Shown here piece after piece: positions 1-11,900 of a DNA stretch of 64,000 nucleotides. Numbering within the stretch: position 1 is the first letter of the stretch; every line of letters begins with the position of its first letter. Origin of the DNA: Posidonia oceanica (taxonomy: Eukaryota > Streptophyta > Magnoliopsida > Alismatales > Posidoniaceae); contig JAZBRS010000020.1 in NCBI GenBank assembly GCA_037176725.1, forward strand, positions 55,766,001-55,830,000, written 5' to 3'. The notes beneath the pieces are model-generated. The model was not told where the DNA came from, searched no databases, and worked only from the letters and a program-made list of their open reading frames with translations. Both the position numbers and the translations under genes were made by a program.

Positions 1-1807
1 CTGGCTCTCACGCTCTCTCTCTGGTTCTCTCAGCTGGCGAAAAAGGTGAAGAAGGAGGAGGAGCGGCTTGGTTTTAACAAGGAGGAGCTGGAGTGACTGG
101 CGCGAGCTGTGGATTCAAATCCACGGATGCAGGGAGACTGCAACTAATAGGAGGGCTGACCGGTGAGGCGACGTGCGAGTAAATGCTGTCGTGGAAGATG
201 CGGCGAAGGATGGGAAGGCTGAGAGAGGGTGTGAGAGCAGAGGGATGGCAGCTGGCTGATGCTGATGGAGGGGGAAAATCGGATTTGAAAACGGGGGGGA
301 AGGCTGTGCTGTTGGCCACGGGAGAAAAGCAGAAGGAAGAAGAAGGAGGAAGAAGGGAATGAAGGGAATGAAGGGAAGGAGGAGGGCTGAGGCAGGTGTG
401 CTGGGCTAAGGCAGCGGGAGAAAGAAAGAAAGATAAAAAGAAATGAAAGAAAGGAGAGGAGAAGGATGGAATGGGCCGGGCCGAGCCGGACCGAAGGAAA
501 AGAAAAGAAAAATAAGAAAGAAAAGGAAAGGAGATGGGAAATTGGGAGAGAGAAAAAAAAGAGAAGAAGGATTGAAATAAAAGGAGGGGTTTGGAAATAT
601 CTTAGAGTAGTTATTTTTAAGTTAAGATTTTTAGTTAGGGTTTGAAGGATTTTTTTTAATTAATTAATTTTTTAAATTAGGATTAAGAGGGGTTTTGGTT
701 TTGATTAAGTTTTTATGATTTTTCTTAAGTTTTCTTTAAATTGTTTTTTAAGTTTGTTTTAAATGTTTGTTAAGTTTTTTAATTATTTTTAAGTTAAGTT
801 TTTACTTATCAAGTTTTTCCTCTTTTTTTATTTTTAATTAAGCCTTTTAAATTGTTTTAAGTTTTAATTGTTTCTTTAGATTTGTTTGCTATTGACTTTT
901 AATTACTCGTCCTAGGTTTTTTAATTATTTCTTTTTTCCTAGGATTTGTTTTTGATTGTTGTTATTTTTAATAGGGTTCTTTCTTTTTGTTTGTTTGGAT
1001 TAAAATTTTCTTTTATTTGTTTTTAATAGCATTTTCCTCTTGTTTGTTTTATATTTTTGGATTGCATTTTTAGTTTTCAGTCGCTTTTAGCTGGATTTTT
1101 CTTTTAATTGTTTGTCCAAGTTTTTTAATTATTTCTTTTTAAGGTTTTGATTTGTTTCTCCTTATGTTTTCCTTTTTTTAATTAGGGTTTTAAAGGTTTA
1201 ATGTGGAAGAAAGGAAAAGGAAAAGGAGAGGAAGAAGGAAAGGAAGGGAGAAAGAAGGAAAGAAAGAGAGGGGTGGAAAGAAATTAAAGATTAGAAAATC
1301 ATGGGATAAAATAAAAATGAAATAAAATTACAGATAAAATAAAGGAAGGAAAGAAGCAAGAGGTGGGCCCATTGGAAAGCAAGAAAAGGAGAAAGAAGGG
1401 AAGGAAAAGAAGGAGAAAGAGAAGGAGGATAGAGAGGAGAGAGAAAAAGAATAATTTGGAGAGAGAAAAGGATAATTTGGAGAGATAAGGGGGACAAAGG
1501 CTTGGATTTGGAGTGGGATTGGGTGAGTGTGCGACCTAGGTTTCTAAGGTTTGACCTAGGGTTTGAAGTGGGATTTTGGGAGGTTTTTGGAAGGATTTTG
1601 GGTTTAGAAAAAGGGTGGTTTTACCTAGGTTTTCTAGGATTTTTTGGGAGGTTTTTGGAAGGAGATTCTAGGTTTGTTTTGGGATTTGTTTTGGGGTCTT
1701 GGTTTGGAAAGTAGAGTGTGATTTTGGGTTTAGTTTAGGTGTTTGGTTCAGAAGCCACCAGAGAGAGAGATTCCACCAATTCAGCTTGTCAAAATGGGGT
1801 GTCTACA
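1..1807 (-). repeat. Left (3') LTR of element 2, truncated by the window edge
   Basis: This is a direct repeat of 12750-14545. It contains a GA-rich stretch (about 330-600), a T-rich stretch (about 600-1200), a second GA-rich stretch (1200-1490), and then a G/T-rich end with GATTTTGGG-like words. It ends TGTCTACA at 1807. Only the U3-side 1.8 kb of an LTR of about 5 kb is present. Small ORFs here are low-complexity artefacts. Confidence 0.9.
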
Positions 1808-1821
1808 GATGCCCTTCCCTG
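1808..1821 (-). other. Polypurine tract of element 2
   Basis: Read on the minus strand this is CAGGGAAGGGCATC, directly abutting the LTR start TGTAGACACC. The same position in element 1 (24232-24245) differs by one base. A purine run directly upstream of the 3' LTR is the expected primer for plus-strand DNA synthesis. Confidence 0.8.
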
Positions 1822-2254
1822 AGCAAGGTCAAGCGAAGTGAGGCCGTTGCTCAGGGTTGACAAGATACCCCTTCTGACCAGAGAGAGCCAAACATTGCTA
1901 TAGACGTGAGTCACTTATTCGATGGATGCACCGACAATCATGACTCGTTGCCAAATGCAGATGAGTGCAGATGTAATGCTTACGCTAATGCAAATGTGAT
2001 GCCTATGCTATTGTTCATTGCGCTGTACTCCTCTGGGGGAAAGCGAGTGATGCATGCACACGGAAAGGCGGAGAATGCAATGCAGCATCGTTGGGCAATA
2101 CTTCGGGAGAGCCGGACGATCGGGGTGCGTTGAGCGGTGTGCAGCTCTAGCACGGGGGCGCCGTTTGCCAAGCTTCTACTGTAGGCATAGGCGATGCAAG
2201 TGTTGAAAGTGAAAGGCTGATGGAAGGATGTTGAAAGAGGGATGCTGTGAATGT

Positions 2255-3105
2255 GCATGCGATGGCAGGCATGTAATGCCAAGGAAGCGATCCCGGCCGT
2301 GCACTACTGCAGGTCTCATCTTAAGCCGGCAAGCTGCGAAAGTCTTGCGAGTGCCGAGGATGTCACTTTTAGCAATGTGCGATCAGGGGTTTGATTTCCT
2401 AAGCACGCCATGACATGGAAACGGGATGTGGAAGTTGATGTAATGACTTTTGAGGAGTAGCAGCGCAATAAGAATGCAAATGTTATGCAATGGGGCACGC
2501 GAGACCGAGAAAACGATCCCAAGGCCGTGCACTACTGCGAGTACCATCCAAAGCCGGCAAGCTGCGAAAGTCTTGCGGGTGTTGAGGATGCTACCTTAGG
2601 TAGCACGCGAACGAAGGATTCGAATCCTAAGCACGCGATGCTATGCAGTGAAATGCAAGGTATAAATAGTGGAACGCTGGGCATGCGGAACCAAGAAAAC
2701 GATACCAAGGTCGCGCACTACTGCGGGTGCCATCCGAAGCGGGCAAGCTACGAAAGTCTTGCAGGCGCTGAGAATGGTACCTTAAGCAATACACGAACTA
2801 GGGGTTCGGATCCTAAGCACGCCATGTCCATGTGATGATGAGATGCAATACTAGGACTGACTCTACAGAGGATACAATGAAGCTATATGATGTTATGCGA
2901 TGAAATGCTAATGTTATGCAGTGTATAGACATTGGAGCACCGGGCACGCGGAACCGAGAAGACGATACCAAGGCCGCGAACTACTGCGAGTATCATCCAA
3001 AGCCGGTAAGCTATGAAAGTCTTGCAGGTGCTGAGGATGCTACCTTAGGTAGTACGCGAACCACGGGTTCGAATCCTAAGCGCGTGATGCTCGGGTGATG
3101 ATGAA
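2255..3105 (-). repeat. Degenerate tandem repeats in the 3' region of element 2
   Basis: Four diverged copies carry the words CACTACTGC, AAGCCGGCAAGCTGCGAAAG and CTTGCGGGTG, with copies beginning near 2279, 2507, 2692 and 2954. Spacing is irregular at about 185-260 bp. No sense-strand coding frame runs through them. They lie in the segment between gag and the PPT, where Tat-lineage elements are known to carry hypervariable 3' UTR repeats. Confidence 0.7.
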
Positions 3106-3139
3106 ATGCAAATGCCATGCAACAGAATGCTATTACACT

Positions 3140-3595
3140 ACGACAAAAGGTTGATAAGTTAACGGACCTATCGCCGGATATTTAGGGAGTATCGGCCCTC
3201 TAAGGAGTTGACGGACTCATGACCGGATAGTTAGGGCTATCAGCCCTCTAAGGAGTTAACAGACTCATCACCGGATCGTTAGGGCTATCAGCCCGACGAA
3301 TAGTTGACGGACTCATCACTAGATAGTTAGGGCTATCAGCCTGACGAGGAGTTAACGGACTCATCACCGGATAGTTAAGGCTATCAGCCTGACGAAGAGT
3401 TGACAGACTCATCACCGGATAGTTAGGGCTATCAGCCCTCTGAAGAGTTAACAGGCTCATCACGTAATAGTTAGGACTATCAGCCTGACGAACAGTTGAT
3501 GGACTCATCACCGGATAGTTAGGGCTATCAGCCCGACAAGGTGTTAACGGACTCATTACCAGATAGTTAGGGCTATCAGCCCGAATGAGGGTGGA
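3140..3595 (-). repeat. 48-bp tandem repeat array in the 3' region of element 2
   Basis: About eight or nine copies of a 48-bp unit with the core GTTAGGGCTATCAGCCCGAC followed by GTTAACGGACTCATCACC. Because 48 is a multiple of three, an apparent 175-aa minus-strand ORF (3248-3775) runs through most of it. It has a repeating peptide pattern and no recognisable domain, so I do not call it a gene. Confidence 0.85.
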
Positions 3596-5821
3596 AAGGG
3601 GGTGGGGATACCGAACCAGAAGGTGCAGCAGAGGTCTAGAGACGGTCCCACGATAGTTGGGGACGTCAGCCCAATGCAAATGGAAATGGGATACCAGGGG
3701 GTAGCAAAAAGATGCCCTTAGTATCAGTGAACGATACCAGGGGACAGCCGAAGCGCCCATGGCATCAAAATGCAAGGTGGATGAATGAATGGAGGAATGG
3801 ATGATAAGTTGATGGACCTATCGCCGAGCAGTTAGGGGTGCCAACCCAAATGGAAAATGATAGGTTGATGGACCCATCACCAAGCAGTTAGGGTTGCCAG
3901 CCCGGTGGGATGAGGGGGACGATGCCACAAGACAGCAAAAAAGATGCCCCTGGTATCAGGATGATACCAGGGGACAGCCGAAGCGTCCTTGGCACCGAAA
4001 TGCGAAAGATGGATGAATGGGCGAATGGGTGATAAGTTGACGGACCTATCGCCGAGCAGTTAGGGGTGCCAGTCCGAATGCAAGGAATGAGGAATGCAAG
4101 AGAATACTGAGAAAATAGGAAACCCCCCGTGGTGGGTGTGTAATGGTCTCAGTGCGGGCATGCTTCGTGGCGTCACAAGGTGACAAACGAGGGACATGCC
4201 GATCATCAAGGACCTACCCAACGCGATGGGCGGCAAAACTTTGAAAAGCGTGGAGCCTCTGAGCGAGGTCAGGCAAAAAGTGCTCATCCTTGGCTTTGAT
4301 TTTCGAAAACAAGGAGAAGGGAAGAAGATAACAATATATTACAACATGCATATTTTGGTGGCTTTGGACTCAAAAGCAACTACCAAGAGGGTGCTTCTGC
4401 ACTTTCTGACTCAGGAGACTCGATTCTCGCGCAACGCCATGCTGAGTTGTGGTCGGTGGCTCTCATTCTCACTCTTGGCTCAGGATGAGGCTTTGGCTTT
4501 GCAGAGTATAGCCTTTGGTTGCATGCGGGTAGTAGAAGCGTTGGATGCAGCTTCACAGCCTTCGTCTTAATTCCTCGAGGACCGACTACCGCTTTTAACG
4601 CTCACAGAATGATATTTCTTTTCCCCTTGTGAGTGACCGAATCTGCATCTAGCCTACCAGGGAAGTAAATGTTGTCTGCACAAGGGATTGGAGCGTGCTG
4701 CTGCGCTCAGAGGGTGGGACCAGGTCCTCTAGATTAAGTGTCCTGTGCATTTGCTAGTGTGGCGCTTGATGTTGATAACTGAGGGGGCTTCGATACTCGT
4801 CCGAGTCACTCCTCTCTTGAGCGCCCTCTTTCTTCAACTTCTTTCTTCATATTTCTTTTATGCTCAGCATGCATATCATGTTATCATATTCTTTTGCTCA
4901 CATGATCTCTATTCTTTTGGATATGCTTGTCTTCACCCTCCTGGGGTAGCAGTCCCTGGTGAGGCATTAGGAGTTCGGCTGATCGGTGTACACCATTAGC
5001 CTCGGTAATGTGTGCTTACAGCCTCTGGCTATGCTCTACTCTGCTTCGGTCCTCTCCATGTCTGGTGGACTCTCTTGATAAGGTGGATCTCGCTTTTGGG
5101 AATTCTAAAACTCAACGGGATGCTCTATTTTGTTCCTAGTCTCACTCTATAGCCACATGCAAGAGATGGCGCTGCTCGGGTGAGACCTACCTGAGATTGT
5201 CACTGCTTGACATCCTCCAACCGCTACTTGTTTGTCCGTAGCCAGGTTTCTGATTATACAAATGTTTATGGGTTTTGTATATTTTAGAAGGGAAAGGGAC
5301 AAGCATGTTTTTAGGTTTTTGCATTGGTTTTGTATTTTTTATGGTTTTTGGTTTAAGAAATCATGAAAAGGGAAAACCAGTAGCAAGGCAAGAAAATATT
5401 TTTGCGTTTTTTTATTTTCTTGATTTTTTTGGGTGCTTTTGTCTTTTACAGGATGCAAGAAATGACATGTATGTGCAGAAGATGATATGCATGATGATAG
5501 ATATGTACAAAGAATGATAGATATGAGATGATATGTGCAGAGAGTGGTAAGTATGTGCAGAGTGATAGGTTGACAGACCTATCGCCGAATAGTTAGGGAT
5601 ATCAGTCCGGAAGTGATAGGTTAACAGACCTATCGCTGAGCAGTTAGGGTTGCCAGCCCGAATGCAGGGAATAAATGCAAGAAGTAGAAAGGGATGCATG
5701 TTTTAATGGGTTTTGTTGATTTTATGCTTTTTATAATTTTCAGGCAAGGCGAGAAAACACAAAAACAAAACAAAATGAAAAGAAAAGACAATGTAGGAAA
5801 CAAAAGAGAGGCAAGGGAGAC
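3596..5821 (-). other. Non-coding 3' region of element 2 with dispersed repeat cores
   Basis: This stretch contains no credible gene. It holds several copies of a core of about 40 bp (GTTGATGGACC, ATCGCCGAGCAGTTAGGG and GTGCCAGCCC) near 3795, 3850, 4025, 5570 and 5620. It also holds copies of a GATACCAGGGGACAGCCGAAGCG word near 3730 and 3965. The same cores occur in the 3' repeat array of element 1 (26640-27430). From about 4600 to 5550 the sequence is unique-looking and T/C-rich. An ORF of 124 aa at 4196-4570 on the opposite strand has no recognisable motif. Confidence 0.6.
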
Positions 5822-8275
5822 TTACTTGTCAGCAACCTCGGGAGGGAGGCGCTGGTTCGCTCCTACACTGCTGATGCTGTCGGCGAGTTCCACTGTTGGC
5901 AGTGCGGGGAGCAGTGGGGCTACTGGAGCTACTGACGGCAGTGTAGGGAGCACTGGGTCTACAAAAGTTGGAGAAGGAACTGACCTAGATGACGCTGCAC
6001 CTGGGCTTGCTGTCGACGCTGCCGTTGCATCTCCGAGCATCCCTCGGACGAGACAGGAAAAGCAGGAAAAGAGGATTACGCTGATGGGATCAGAAGGATC
6101 CATTGGGGCAGAGCTGGACTCAAAAAAGCCTGTATAGACCCCCGAGGTTCCGGCAACTGTGAAGCCTGCAGGCTCGGAAGAGGAAGGGTCGGCTACACTA
6201 GGGTGTGCAAGTGCAAGTGCAGGTGTATGTGCAAGTGTTGGCTCCTGCTCGTCAACGCTGATGATCCAGCGATCGATCAAGCGTTGAACGGCATCTCGGA
6301 GAGTGAGGCAGTTGTCCGTCGAGTGCCCAGTGGCCCGATGGAAACTGCAGAACCGATCCGTATCATGCCACCACGGAGGGGGGTTTGGTGGCAGACGGAC
6401 AATCGGGAGTCTCAGGAGCGACTCAACTTGAGGGAAGATGACGCTCAGTAGTTCGGGTAGAGGCGTGTAATCACACTCAGCCCGACGAGGTCATCATTGC
6501 CTTGGATGGAGTCCTTGCCGAGCGGGTGCGACGTGATGCACAGGTCCAACGGTGATAGTGTGCTCAGTGGGTGCATAATTAGGTGCGTGCTCTAGCGGAA
6601 AAGGGTCTAGCTGACTCTTTGCATAGGCAGGCTCTTCGGGAGGATCGGTGCATGCTTCAGTGAGCTGTTTGGAGCACTCAGGAGCGAAGTTGCTGTTGTT
6701 GTTGCTGCGGCGATTGCCGGAGGTGTTGGCCTGCCTAGCCAATGCAGAAAGTGCAGGGAAATGCCCACTTCGTAGCGAGCTTTCCACGTGGTCGCTAGCC
6801 CTAATCAGCGATGCATGACTAGTGATGTGCTGAATGCAAAGCAGAGTCCCAATCGCTGGCAGTGCCCCTTTAACGATCATCTCGATAGAATCCTCCTCGT
6901 AGAGTCTATCTTTGACCTAGGTGGCTAAAGAGCGCCAGCGACTGACATACTCCCCGAATGGCTCTTGGGGCCTCTACCGGATGGCGACAAGATCCTCCCT
7001 CTTGGGGATCAAATCGAGGTTGAAAGCATACTGCTCAAGGAAGGCCTAAGAAAGATCAGTCCAAGTTTGAACTGCAGCCATGTCAAGGGAAGTGAACCAC
7101 TTAAGCGCGGGGCTGGTTAAACTCTTCTGAAACAGGCGGATAAGGAGCCTTTCATCAGCCTGAAGCTGAGCAAGGTCCCTGCAGTACATTTTTAGATGCG
7201 AAATAGGACAGCCTTTACCATTATATTTATCGAAGACCGGGATGCAGAACTTCGAAGGGAGTGCGGCCTCGGGAAAGAGACAGAGGTCGCAAAACTAGTA
7301 AGATTGGTAGTCCTTGTCCTACACTAGACGTAGTGCTTTCTCCAGAATGTCCATCCTGCCATTGATGGGGTTTGGATTAGCCGCCACAAGATGTGAGGCA
7401 GTAGGGGCAAGGACCACATACGCCGTCTGGGTCACACCAAGGTGCTCCTCCGAATCCACCATCGCATCGCCTGGTGGCGCAACATTATGGCTATCGTATC
7501 CGTGCGGTGGTGCTGTGTAGCCAGGAAAGTATGCTGGGTTCTGAACCTGATGCAAGGGGGATGGATAGATAATATGCTGTGCAGTGCGTGGTGCAGAGTG
7601 CTAGAGCAATAGTTGCTGCACAGGCGCGGTGCCGGGCAGCAAGCCAGTGGGATACTGTGCTCCAACCAGCCCGAAGGACTGATCACTAGGAAATGGAGTT
7701 GCATGCAGTGCTGTGTGCTGTGTAGAAGTAGGAGATAGATGCCGCAGCCCCATCACCGGAGCAGTGTGTAGCTGGGGCAATGGTCTGGGTGGGAGTGCAG
7801 TGTGTGCAGAAGTAGGCCGTAGAGGAACCTCAGGGGCAGCAGGAACACAAGAGGGGCGAACCGATAGAGCCATACCCTACAATGTGTGGGCAAGCTCCAT
7901 CAGGTACCGATACCGCACTTCAGGGGACCCGTGAGTTGGAACACTAAATTGCAGGACCGACCGGGGGGTTGACTCAAGAGATCGGGAACCTAGGGTAAAG
8001 GTCGCCACAGCAGAAGGGACAAAGCCCTGGGACGGAGGGGTCAGAGGCGCCTCCGGAAAGCAAGGGGCGGTCATCGAGACAGACTCGACGATCGGATCCA
8101 GAGGGGCGCATGTCTGCCAATGGCCTGCAGCAAACTAGGGTGCCCTAGACACCTAAGGGTGGAATCCTGGTGTCACAGAGGGCACAGAGTGAGTGGAAGT
8201 GAAATCCGGAGGGACCCAAGTGGTAAACCCCTTCAAGTCAATAGAAAAGAGGAGCTCACCAGCAGACTGGGCCAT
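5822..8275 (-). pseudogene. Decayed gag of element 2
   Basis: Translated pieces on the minus strand align in order with gag of element 1. They include the ATG-Ala-Gln start at 8275, the PPSQGF and RYLMELA words (7880-8070), the GDAMVD and NRMD/LEKALRLV-like part (7320-7560), the central gag core (about 6500-7270), and the AGTSG and DPSD words near the C-terminus (about 6010-6130). The frame is broken by several stops. At 6917, 6974 and 7046 a TAG stands where element 1 has a Gln codon CAG. No intact zinc-knuckle frame remains. The protein would have been a capsid/nucleocapsid precursor. As it stands it cannot give a full-length product. Confidence 0.85.
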
Positions 8276-9557
8276 TGCTGACCGAGTCTAAGTGATGGGA
8301 GGCTGCGACGAGAAACAAAGATGCAAGGCCTAAAAGAGAGCTACTGCCGAAAGCGACGAGTAGCTCAGAGACAGAGGAGGGACGCTCAGGGTCCGGGCAG
8401 CAGATCCCGTACTTACTTGCAAAAAGAGTAAAGGCGTTAGAGGTTGAATGCAATGAAGAATTATTAGAAGTGGCATGAATGGCACACATGCAAATGAATG
8501 CCCTAATATGCGCTCTCTCACCATGCATGTCCTGAGTAGATGGCCTACTAGGATGCACTCATGGGTAATGGGATTGGACAGACTCTAGGTCAGAAAATAG
8601 TGGTTCCCCGTCTAGATCCTGGCTAGAGCTCAGGTAGTAACAAAGTGGTGCGTTGGTGGCCTCGACCCTACCAAAAGCGTGGGTGGTATCCTCCACTAAC
8701 ACCGACACGACCCCTGAACAAGGGGGGACAAACCGACTGACTTGGGCCATGCCAAAAGCAGTGGAACAAGAGGCCGGGACCGTCCTTCGCAGACTGTGGG
8801 TGGACTCAGGAGAGAGGATGCATGCTTTCTAGAATGAATCAAACATGCAAAATGCTTTAGAGTCTTTTACTTGCATTTTATTAACCAAAAGGGGAAAACT
8901 ACAAGTTTTTTTTGGCTCTAGTTGTACTTAAATGTTATTGCTTGGCTTTATTGTAGCTTTTAGATTAAGCAAAGGTAAAGCAAGCATGTTTCTACTATCC
9001 TAGGCATGGCATATGCAAAGGGGAAAGAGACAGACAAACATGGCATGTAAACAATCATGCAACCAAGCAAAAGGCATGCACATGGTATGTGCAAGTGTTT
9101 GTGGACACGATAGTGAAAAGAAAAACACTTATTACATCAAAATGCAAGTATGCAAGGCATGTGCATGTGTAGTGGCATAGCAAGCGTGTAAAAGAAGCAT
9201 TCATCACTCAAAAAGCATGTATTGTTGCCAAGCAAGTATGTAGGCATGCATAGCATGAGAAATAAAGCAATAATAAGCCAACAGATAAAGAAAGTAAAGA
9301 CAGGTAAGCAGTAAAGCAAATAAGAACAGAGCAAAGGATAAAGCAAGTAAACAAGCAAGAAAGCCAAAGCAGACAAAGCAAAGCAAATAACAAAGCATGA
9401 CAAGGAAAAGTAGGTGTAAAACCTAAGCAGAGTTGCCATGATGCAACTCGCTAGGAATTGGCACAGGGAAGCAAACAAACAGGCAAAAGAGGCAAAGGCA
9501 AGCAAAGCTGCAAAAAACAAGCGAGCGAAAAGCCAGAATGAAAGCCGAAGTACAATC
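8276..9557 (-). other. 5' leader of element 2
   Basis: This lies between the PBS and gag and has no sense-strand gene. Its outer part (about 8820-9540) is rich in AAGCAAGCAAA-type words and is homologous to the element 1 leader (about 39895-40610). Next to gag, the minus strand carries CTCTAAC, then a pyrimidine run, then GCAAG at about 8418-8445, which matches a splice-acceptor-like arrangement in element 1. Confidence 0.65.
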
Positions 9558-9575
9558 TCCCCAGTGGAGTCGCCA
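9558..9575 (-). other. Primer binding site of element 2 (tRNA-Arg type)
   Basis: The minus strand reads TGGCGACTCCACTGGGGA, one base inside the LTR end. This agrees with the complement of the 3' end of plant tRNA-Arg (ACG/UCG type, ending ...GAGTCGCCA) as I remember it. tRNA-Arg priming is the reported state in Ogre elements. Confidence 0.85.
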
Positions 9576-10280
9576 CTATAGTAATCCCGGTATTCAGATC
9601 ATCCATGCACGATGCCAAAGCTCGCGTGCATTGATCAGAATCAGGTTCACTATTAGCGGTTCTGTCTGAGAAGGAAGACTTAACTCAAAAACACTTAAAA
9701 AAAGGAAAAAAAAGGAAAGAAAAGAAGAAGATAAGACAAATCAGAGTCGCCACCGTGTCTATTAAGTCGAGAGACAAGGAAAAGCAGGGAAATGCGTGAA
9801 TAAACACGCAAAACCAAGCAAAAGATGCAATGCGATGCAATGCAAATGAAATGAGATGCAATGATGTGACTCGTGCCTAGGATAAGGGCAATATGGTCAT
9901 TACGGGCCAAGAGAAAGGGCAAGGACTCCTGTTATGTGCGGGGAAGGTGTTAGGCATCCCCGACACACCCGAGAATCGATCTTTCTAGGCTTACGCTCGC
10001 ATACGCAGGGAAATGCATACTTTGAATACCTAAGTGCCATGAATGCCTAATTGGATGCTCATAGGTGTGCTCTAAGTGATGGAAAGCGTGCAAGGAATTA
10101 AACGTGCTATCTAAGCGATCAGCAATGCTGTCTGTGTTCCAAACCGGACGAACCCTGGTCCATGAGAACTCCAGGCAGTAAGCATCACTGCCCTATATGC
10201 AAGTGCAGGCGATAAAACAAAACATTGGTAAAACCAGGCAATGTAGGCGACATGCAAGAGGAAACAACAGCAAACACGTA

Positions 10281-10510
10281 AAATGGTGCGAGAAACAAAA
10301 AACGGCACGCAAAACAGTGCGAGAAACAAAGCAAGCACGTGAAACGGTGCAAGAAACAAAGTGGACACGCAAAACAGTGCAAGAAACAAAGTAAGCACGC
10401 AAAACGGTGCAAGAAACAAAGCAGGCATGCAAAACAGTGCAAGAAACAAAACAAGCACGCAAAACGGTGCAAGAAACAAAGCATGCACGCAAAACGGTGC
10501 AAAAGCAAGC
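10281..10510. repeat. 30-bp tandem repeat inside the element 2 LTR
   Basis: Seven to eight copies of a 30-bp unit with the words AAACAAAG, GCACGCAAAAC and GGTGCAAG. A strongly diverged version of the same array lies in both element 1 LTRs (about 19020-19460 and 41275-41715). The unit is a multiple of three, which creates lysine/arginine-rich frames on one strand and cysteine/phenylalanine-rich frames on the other. I treat both as artefacts. Confidence 0.85.
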
Positions 10511-11284
10511 GAAAACAGGCGATGCAAGTGCAGAAACAAAACGTCATGAAAGCCATGCAATGCAAATGTAAAAACATGCAAGGGGGAGAGTAAAACAAGT
10601 AAGGAGAGGCAAGCGGTGTAAGTGTGAAAACAAACACCGCTTAAGGACCACACAATGCAAGTGTGAAGACCTACAAGGGAGAAAGAGAGCAAGTAGAGGG
10701 ATCACCACTATCCTGTGATTGTTTCCCACTAATAGTCCCACAATGTGTCTCGCACGCTGCTAAAAGCTCGCGGTGCAATCGGATCGTGAGAAAGGGGGAA
10801 GAAGGTCATGATCAGTAGTAAATCCAAGGAGAACTCAACCCAAAAACACTAAGAGTACGCAAAAAAAGGGAGTGGAGTGGATAGGCAAGAAGAGGAAGTC
10901 CTAATCTACATGCGTGGAAAACGCAGGGCGAAAACAATGCATGCAATGCAAATGATATGTAACAAAGTGCTATGCAGGAGTTCAGAAGGACTTACCTTGG
11001 AGATCTGAGACCTGATCTGAGGCAAACTTGGTCAGCATGGGAGTCCACTCCACCAGGGAGGTCCAGGTAACTTGGTTGCGAAGATCTAGCGGTCCGATCA
11101 GGCGTTGCACAGGCCTCAAGATCAGAAGACCCAAGAACCAAGGGAGGAGAAGGGATCTAAGTGTAGAAGGGTCCTAGGGGTGTGCAGAATAGGTCCTCCC
11201 ACATACATGGGAGCTAAAAGTGCTCAAAAGTGTGCTAAAATGCTAAGTGCAGTGACATATGGGTGCAATGCATGCAAAAATGCA

Positions 11285-11900
11285 AGAAAAAGGACCTAAA
11301 TGTGATGGTTTTGAAAAGTTAGGGACCTAAATGCAATGATTTTAAAAAGTTAGGGACCTATATGTAATGATTTTTAAAAGTTGGGGGCCTAAATGCAATG
11401 ATTTTGAAAAGTTAGGGACCTGGATGCAAACAAATGCAAAACTAGGGACTTAAATGCAATATTTTTGAAAATCTGGGGACATAAAGGCATTGTTTTTGAA
11501 AACCTAAGGGTCTGGATGCAAATAAAACAAGTTTCTGGGTTTTTTGATAATGCAATAAGGTTTTAAAAGGGATTAAATGAAATCTGAATGGACTAAGGAC
11601 CTAAATGCAAATGCAAAGAAATGTAGGGTTTGAAATGCAATGCAATATGGAAAAATGCAATTAAATGAGTGCTGTGCATACATACAATGGACTAAAATGC
11701 AATTTAAAAACATGCAGGGGCTAAAATGCAATTTAATATGAAAAAATGCAAATTACATTAATGCTGTGCATGCATGCAGAGGACTAAAATGCAATTTAAT
11801 ATGGTAAAGTACGCAATTAAATGATTTTTCTAACATGCAGAGGACTAAAATGCAATAATAAAATAAAACAGGATAAAAGTGCAATGCAATATGGTAAAAT
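11285..11900 (-). repeat. Degenerate CTAAATGCAAT-phrase repeat in the element 2 LTR
   Basis: The phrase GGGACCTAAATGCAATGATT followed by TTGAAAAGTTA recurs with heavy drift about every 35-50 bp. Equivalent tracts are at 20220-21060 and 42476-43316 in element 1 and, in reverse orientation, at about 63050-63990. On the minus strand the tract is T-rich and intron-like. Confidence 0.65.

Noticed and set aside
4196..4570. 124-codon plus-strand ORF in the element 2 3' region
   Set aside because: Opposite to the element's sense strand, no recognisable motif, and no counterpart in element 1.
10281..10510. CRISPR-like array
   Set aside because: Units are directly adjacent without unique spacers, and this is plant retrotransposon DNA.
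10197..10593. Lysine/arginine-rich and cysteine-rich ORFs over the 30-bp array
   Set aside because: The repeat unit is divisible by three, so several frames stay open. No start context, domain or codon pattern supports a gene. The same holds for 18941-19673 and 41197-41929.
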